Shown: piece after piece, positions 6,558 to 10,190 of the stretch
Layout: the number at the start of each line of letters is the position of its first letter
How positions within the stretch are numbered: the stretch's first letter is position 1
From: Mucilaginibacter_A sp964244955
Lineage (GTDB): Bacteria > Bacteroidota > Bacteroidia > Sphingobacteriales > Sphingobacteriaceae
Assembly (NCBI GenBank): GCA_964244955.1
Contig: CAXTKQ010000136.1
Coordinates: 1 to 10,190, forward strand
Direction of reading: 5' to 3'
Length of the DNA: 10,190 nt
Notes under the pieces: generated by a model
Seen by the model: the letters and a program-made list of their open reading frames with translations, nothing else
What the model was told of the DNA's origin: nothing
Database searches by the model: none
Made by a program: the position numbers and the translations under genes

Positions 6558-7825
6558 TAAAAACCGGTTAACTTTTTCTTCAAATCCATTGCCGCTTCAA
6601 TCGCTTTGTCCATGTTGTAATATTCCCATTCGGCAAATCTTCCTAACAAGTAAATGTTGTATTTGGCTAATTGTGTTTTCAATCCGGCAATTTTTTCGCG
6701 CGTTCCTTTGTGCTGGATGATGTACGAATTCGGCTCATAATTAAATGCCAGCGGCTTTAAATTGCCAGGCAAATTTTTCAATTCTTCCAGCATCGTTTCC
6801 CGCTCCTGCTTGCCCGAAAACTCAACCACACAAGTTTTTCGGTTTGTGCCTTCATTATTGGTATCGCTGAAATTGCCGGTGTAAATAATGCGGTGCGCTT
6901 TAAACCGGTCTTCGGGCAAATACAACCACGAAATATCGTTTGCATCCGTTTCGCACAACACATTAGAAGTTCCGTTGGAAGGAAGATCGGACACATTTTC
7001 CAGCGCAGTTTTTAATACCTGATCATCAATTTGCATAATGTTGTGCAACTGACGCACATCCCCGCAATAAACCAAAACATCGGTATAAATATCTTCGTTG
7101 TTGATTGCTAAACGGCCATCGTTTTCAATTGCAATAGAATTAACCTGAAAAGAAAGATGGATATTTTGGCCTTGAGCCAAACGGTTGACAATAAACTGCG
7201 AGCCATCTCTTTTTGGATAATAAAAAGAAGCATGTACCATCGTACTTTCTTCTTTTTTGATGATGTTGCTCATGATCACCTCTTTAATTTGAGGCATCGG
7301 CAATTTTCCGTCCAGCCATTCCAGCGGAACTTTGCTGATATCGGTGTTCCAGATTTTTGAATTGTACGGGCCGAAGTACAAACGGTACAAGTTCTCGCCA
7401 AAATTCCCGATCAAAAAATCCTTGAAATTGTCGTAATGTGCATCTTTGTTTTTTTCCTGCACCAGCATTTCAATCAACTCGCCCACAATGGCGCGTGTTT
7501 CGTTTTCCGGCAATTGGTACAAATAATTTTCCAAAGGATAACCAATCAACTTTCCGTCCAGCAAAATTTTTGCATTGCGCGTGGCTTTCAAAAACTCTTC
7601 ATCGCGGTTAAAATGCTGCCAAAACCAGTTTAAAACTGTTTGGTCTTTGCTGTTAAAAACATGGCCGCCAACTTTATGAAAAAGGTTGCCGTCAATCCGG
7701 TCGCATTTTACCAGGCCGCCAACTTTATCCGAGCGTTCTAAAATCTCGACATCAAAATTTTCAGACAACATCCTCGAAATGCTCAATCCTGAAATCCCGG
7801 AACCAATAACGGTTGCTTTCTTCAT
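6557..7825 (-). CDS. UDP-galactopyranose-mutase-like FAD-dependent protein
   Basis: UDP-galactopyranose mutase uses reduced FAD to turn UDP-Galp into UDP-Galf, the donor for furanose residues in surface glycans. Seen in 422 residues: an N-terminal FAD-binding Rossmann motif GSGISGL at 8-14 with the ribose-binding Glu30; KVGGLVKCDRIDG; GGHVF at 53-57 (GPHIF in typical mutases); GKLIGYPLEN at 91-100; and YRLYFGPYNSKIWNTD at 147-162, at the place of the mutase KxxxxYxxKQWG region. The C-terminal GRFAEWEYYNMDKAIEAA (395-412) closely follows the mutase GRLAEYKYYNMD pattern. It is longer than bacterial Glf (about 370-390), and several mid-protein motifs differ. It may therefore be a relative acting on another nucleotide sugar, or a protoporphyrinogen-oxidase-like flavoprotein. 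Its place among glycosyltransferases supports a sugar role. Start ATG at 7825, preceded by an 86-base gap with a repeat. Confidence 0.82.
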   Translation of the reverse strand: MKKATVIGSGISGLSISRMLSENFDVEILERSDKVGGLVKCDRIDGNLFHKVGGHVFNSKDQTVLNWFWQHFNRDEEFLKATRNAKILLDGKLIGYPLENYLYQLPENETRAIVGELIEMLVQEKNKDAHYDNFKDFLIGNFGENLYRLYFGPYNSKIWNTDISKVPLEWLDGKLPMPQIKEVIMSNIIKKEESTMVHASFYYPKRDGSQFIVNRLAQGQNIHLSFQVNSIAIENDGRLAINNEDIYTDVLVYCGDVRQLHNIMQIDDQVLKTALENVSDLPSNGTSNVLCETDANDISWLYLPEDRFKAHRIIYTGNFSDTNNEGTNRKTCVVEFSGKQERETMLEELKNLPGNLKPLAFNYEPNSYIIQHKGTREKIAGLKTQLAKYNIYLLGRFAEWEYYNMDKAIEAAMDLKKKLTGF

Positions 7826-7843
7826 TTCAATTTTATATTTGGA

Positions 7844-7905
7844 ATGCTTCTTTTACCACATAAAAATCAGTGTCGCCACTAAATTTTGCCCGATAAAAGA
7901 AGCAT
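7844..7905 (-). repeat. 62-bp palindromic element bounded by inverted 12-mers, long hairpin with GNRA-type loop
   Basis: ATGCTTCTTTTA (7844-7855) is exactly inverted as TAAAAGAAGCAT (7894-7905). Inside, 7863-7867 pairs with 7883-7887 (AAAAT/ATTTT), and AGTG (7869-7872) pairs with CACT (7877-7880). On the minus strand, the coding strand of the cluster, the tip is GCGA, a GNRA tetraloop. The element fills most of the 86-base gap between the GNT-I-like glycosyltransferase and the mutase-like gene. It lies about 6 bases after the stop of the former and 18 bases before the start of the latter. It looks like a REP- or MITE-type hairpin repeat, or a processing or attenuation structure in the operon mRNA. 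Confidence 0.75.
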
Positions 7906-7911
7906 CTGCAA

Positions 7912-8835
7912 TTAACTTGTTTTTTTAAATTTTGAACCAAACTTGATCAATTCGTTAATGATTTTACGCGAAGCCAAAGCCGGCAAACCATACGGTTTTT
8001 TCAGTTGTTTTTGTAAAGATGGTTCAATTACATCGGCCGGGCAAAACTTAAATTCCCTTTTTGTTCCCGCATCTTGCGGCGTTTGCAAATAATCAATGCC
8101 GAAAGTATTTGTGGATTCTGCATCAAAACCAATGTTGGTTCCTTTTGAAATAATGGGATAAACCACTTTGTATTGATGCTCCGAAACGTGGACTTGCATT
8201 TGGATATCCCAAGTAGAAATTGTCCCGTTGATCTCTTTTTTAACCATCCGGTACAAATCCATCCCTTCTTTGTTCAAACGGCTTTTAAAATTTGGCGAAG
8301 TCTGCAAAATTTTCGTTAAGCCTTTTTTGTCCCAAACTACATTTTTGACACGATCAGACCAGCTTGCCCAACCATACGAACAAAAGCGGTTGGCAATAAT
8401 GCTATCGTAAGGATAATTGCCCAATTTCAGCGGAAAAGCAAAACCGGTAACACAAAAAACCGACTTTTCGTTTTTGTAGAAATCCAACCCGTCCAACAAA
8501 AATTTCACATAGTTTGGCGTAACTACCAGATCATCTTCTACAATTACAAAACGGTCATAGTTTTGGCTGAGGTAAGTTAAACCCGTATGAAAGTTTGGGC
8601 CGGTGCTGTAATTTCGGTCGCGGAAATGCTTGTGCACATTTTTAAAACCGGTCAACTGGTCAATATAATCGCGCGTTTCCAGCACGCCCTGCTTGTCTTT
8701 TTCGCCTTTGTAACCATCGGAAAAAAAGATAATATCCAAATCAGCACATTCCGGATTTTTGAGCAAAGCTTCCATGGATGCTTTTAATTTGGCCGCACGC
8801 TTGTAGCAAAAAACTCCGATGATCGTTTTTTCCAT
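7912..8835 (-). CDS. Glycosyltransferase resembling the GNT-I (GT13) type
   Basis: This is a 307-residue GT-A-fold enzyme, probably adding one sugar in the glycan repeat. Seen: an N-terminal strand TIIGVFCYKRAAKL (4-17); FFSDGYKGE at 37-45; NYSTGPNFHTGL (75-86); and VIVEDDLVVTPNYVKFL at 97-113. Glu100-Asp101-Asp102 is the metal-binding EDD motif, as in N-acetylglucosaminyltransferase I (VEDDLEVAPDFF). Also seen are SVFCVTGF (125-132) and a strongly conserved-looking CSYGWASWSDR block (152-162). Many such bacterial proteins are annotated simply as GT2, so that is the alternative label. The donor is not predictable. It starts 3 bases after the stop of the upstream GT2 gene, so the pair is almost certainly co-transcribed. 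The 62-bp hairpin element follows its stop. Confidence 0.82.
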   Translation of the reverse strand: MEKTIIGVFCYKRAAKLKASMEALLKNPECADLDIIFFSDGYKGEKDKQGVLETRDYIDQLTGFKNVHKHFRDRNYSTGPNFHTGLTYLSQNYDRFVIVEDDLVVTPNYVKFLLDGLDFYKNEKSVFCVTGFAFPLKLGNYPYDSIIANRFCSYGWASWSDRVKNVVWDKKGLTKILQTSPNFKSRLNKEGMDLYRMVKKEINGTISTWDIQMQVHVSEHQYKVVYPIISKGTNIGFDAESTNTFGIDYLQTPQDAGTKREFKFCPADVIEPSLQKQLKKPYGLPALASRKIINELIKFGSKFKKTS

Positions 8836-8838
8836 GTG

Positions 8839-9693
8839 TTATTTTTTAAATCTGTCCCAAATAATCGGGAACAAAGTTTTCATCCATAATTTGATGTAAG
8901 CCGAAGTGTAGGATTTTGGAAAATGTTCTTTGATAAAACCCAGATATTCTTTGTAGGCCAAACCTTTTGGGCTTTTTAAATAAGCAATCCGTTCTTTCAA
9001 CGTTGTATTGGCCGATTTCCAATTGTTGCCATGGTCGTCAATACAAGTTCCCAAAAAACCCGGCGCAACCACCAAAGTAAAACCTGCTTTTTTGGCTTTT
9101 AAGGTATAATCGTAATCGGCCAAACCATGCGTAAATTGGTCTGATAAAATACCGATTGCCTTTACAATCTTTGCCGGAACCAGTAAAATATTCGCATTCG
9201 CCACATCACAAAAAACATATTCAGTTTCGCTGTGGATGAAAGTCCCGCCGTCCCAAGTGCCGTTTGCATTTAGCTTTCTGCCGCCATACGAGAGTTTTCC
9301 GGTTTCGTCATCGGCCGTACTCCCCACCACAATTGCTGTTTTTAGCCCTTTATTTTTGATGTATTCTTCGGTTTGCAACAAAATGCTGATGGCGTTTTCT
9401 TTTAAAAGCGTGTCGTCGTTCAGCAATAAATAAAAATCCGGGTTTGATGCCAAAGCTTGCCGCCAAGTGTTGCGCATCCCGCCGGCCCAAAACAAAGAAC
9501 CGTTTCCGTTGAAAACTTCCGCTTCCGGAAAAGCGCTTTTTACCGCCTCGGCCGTGCCATCTTTTGAAGCATCATCCGTCAGAAAGATTTTTAGCGAAAA
9601 ATCTGCAGGCAACACTTGCCTTTTCAGGCTTTCTAAGCAAGCCAGCGTTTTTTGCTTTCGGTTAAAGGTGGTTAATAATACGGCAATCGTCAT
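8839..9693 (-). CDS. GT2-family glycosyltransferase, rhamnosyltransferase-like
   Basis: This inverting GT-A enzyme (284 residues) adds a sugar to the growing glycan. Seen: the N-terminal signature VLLTTFNRKQKTLACLESL (5-23); the nucleotide-binding Asp40-Asp41 in FLTDDASKDGT; FNGNGSLFWAGGMRNTWRQA (61-80); and the DxD-type metal site LLLNDDTLL with Asn92-Asp93-Asp94. YGGRKLNANGTWDGG follows, and then HGLADYDYTLKAKKAGF with the acceptor-side Asp residues typical of the family. The NGNGSLFWAGGM pattern is common in WbbL-like rhamnosyltransferases. The specificity remains an inference, since that pattern occurs in other GT2 enzymes too. There is no membrane helix, so it probably works peripherally at the inner membrane. 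The gene starts 10 bases after the stop of the upstream gene. A copy of the 12-mer repeat covers that junction. Confidence 0.92.
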   Translation of the reverse strand: MTIAVLLTTFNRKQKTLACLESLKRQVLPADFSLKIFLTDDASKDGTAEAVKSAFPEAEVFNGNGSLFWAGGMRNTWRQALASNPDFYLLLNDDTLLKENAISILLQTEEYIKNKGLKTAIVVGSTADDETGKLSYGGRKLNANGTWDGGTFIHSETEYVFCDVANANILLVPAKIVKAIGILSDQFTHGLADYDYTLKAKKAGFTLVVAPGFLGTCIDDHGNNWKSANTTLKERIAYLKSPKGLAYKEYLGFIKEHFPKSYTSAYIKLWMKTLFPIIWDRFKK

Positions 9694-9703
9694 GGAAAAA
9701 ATA

Positions 9704-10190
9704 TTATGCTTCTTTTAGCGATCGTTTTTTGATAAACGGCAGTTTTTTAAAGCGCTTTTTTAGTGCGTTGTAATAGCTCACCACATAATATTTCATTTTC
9801 ATTTTGAAAGATAAATTTGGGACGCTTACTGCTTTTTGAACAAGGTTGATGAAACCCGGGTTGCTGATATCCAAGCCAAAATTTGGGTTTTGGTTGAAAA
9901 ACAACTGGTACAATTGATGGATGCCAAATATTTTTTCGGAAGGCAAATGCCACAAAACCAAATTGGTATCAGATTGACGGACTTCGCGGTAAAAAACCGG
10001 GTTCGTCCAAATCCTGCGCATAAAAGAAGCATCGACACTGGCGCGGAAACCGTTTTTAAAATACAGGTAACTTAGCGTGTGCGCTTCTTCGTTAAACTTT
10101 AGCAAACCCTGCGCGTTCCGTTCCAACAATTTCGGCCACAATTCTTCAAAATCACTGTAAATTTTTTTGATGTTTTTAACACTGCAAAGC
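9704..10190 (-). CDS. Unrecognised protein of the polysaccharide cluster (C-terminal part, truncated by window edge)
   Basis: The minus-strand frame is open to the right edge, so this is only the last 161 or so residues of a longer protein; the TTG at 10141 is an internal Leu, not a start. I do not recognise a family with confidence. The visible part is soluble-looking: LYFKNGFRASVDASFMRRIW, then REVRQSDTNLVLWHLPSEKIFG, then a run of aromatic and hydrophobic residues (HQLYQLFF), and a very basic C-terminal tail (KKRFKKLPFIKKRS). The tail could dock on the inner membrane, as in many peripheral glycosyltransferases. It is first in the visible part of the minus-strand cluster and only 10 bases from the GT2 gene. 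A role in glycan synthesis is inferred from context alone. Confidence 0.7.
   Translation of the reverse strand, partial: LCSVKNIKKIYSDFEELWPKLLERNAQGLLKFNEEAHTLSYLYFKNGFRASVDASFMRRIWTNPVFYREVRQSDTNLVLWHLPSEKIFGIHQLYQLFFNQNPNFGLDISNPGFINLVQKAVSVPNLSFKMKMKYYVVSYYNALKKRFKKLPFIKKRSLKEA
9706..9717 (-). repeat. 12-mer repeat copy at a gene junction
   Basis: TAAAAGAAGCAT on the minus strand lies across the last codons and stop of the right-edge gene. It encodes its final Lys-Glu-Ala and touches the TAA, then leads into the short spacer before the GT2 start at 9693. Confidence 0.65.
10021..10032 (+). repeat. 12-mer repeat copy inside the right-edge gene
   Basis: An exact TAAAAGAAGCAT is read on the + strand, antisense to the truncated gene, where the opposite strand encodes Asp-Ala-Ser-Phe-Met. 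The codon frame differs from that in the GT4, folC and 9706 copies, so shared protein motifs do not explain the recurrence. Confidence 0.55.

Noticed and set aside
6364..6720. Plus-strand open frame across the GT4/mutase-like junction
   Set aside because: It runs antisense to two well-supported genes, has a Ser/Cys/Phe-rich product and no recognisable motif.
9560..9572. Near-copy of the 12-mer (TTTTGAAGCAT)
   Set aside because: Two changes from the core, explained by the GT2 Asp-Asp-Ala-Ser-Lys codons; it was not counted as a copy. TAAAAGAAGTA at 2626-2636 was left out for a similar reason.
9836..10075. Plus-strand open frame opposite the right-edge gene
   Set aside because: It is antisense to a frame that stays open to the window edge and fits the operon spacing; its product shows no family features.
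1..10190. CRISPR array, prophage, insertion sequence or toxin-antitoxin pair
   Set aside because: There are no regularly spaced direct repeats of 25-40 bases and no transposase, integrase, Cas, phage or toxin-like product. The repeats present are short and irregularly spaced.

Overview
The window looks like a chromosomal piece of a Bacteroidota bacterium, most plausibly of the Sphingobacteriaceae type (Pedobacter or Mucilaginibacter-like). This rests on an A+T-rich, Lys/Asn-rich coding style, the near absence of Shine-Dalgarno sequences, a TAnnTTTG-type -7 promoter element in front of the tRNA, a tRNA without an encoded CCA, and the style of the TonB and polysaccharide proteins. The genus is an inference.

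Region 1 (1-1535, + strand) is a tightly packed exbB-exbD-tonB operon: a proton-driven motor that energises TonB-dependent outer-membrane uptake. The exbB gene is cut by the left edge. Region 2 (1536-2939) is a repeat-rich spacer followed by folC, the bifunctional dihydrofolate/folylpolyglutamate synthase. Region 3 (2940-3206) holds a tRNA-Pro(UGG) with a recognisable Bacteroidota promoter and a strong intrinsic terminator. Region 4 (3207-3515) is a very A+T-rich gap, probably carrying the promoter of the next gene.

Region 5 (3516 to the right edge) is a surface-polysaccharide locus. A WecG/TagA/CpsF-type glycosyltransferase is on the + strand. Facing it is a minus-strand cluster, read from right to left: the C-terminal part of an unrecognised protein; a GT2 glycosyltransferase; a glycosyltransferase resembling the GNT-I (GT13) type; a UDP-galactopyranose-mutase-like flavoprotein; a GT4 glycosyltransferase; and a protein that may be a divergent glycosyltransferase. 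Tight spacing (10 nt, 3 nt, a 1-nt TAGTG overlap, 43 nt) points to co-transcription. The set fits assembly of a lipid-linked glycan repeat, perhaps containing a furanose sugar. No polymerase, flippase or initiating phosphoglycosyltransferase is visible, so the locus must extend to the right.

The most unusual signal is not a gene. A 12-mer, TAAAAGAAGCAT, occurs seven times exactly, on both strands, inside genes and between them. One inverted pair bounds a 62-bp element that folds into a long hairpin with a GNRA-type tip. A second oddity is the spacer in front of folC, built from degenerate 7-bp units that can form two mutually exclusive hairpins. I found no complete new defence or mobile system here.
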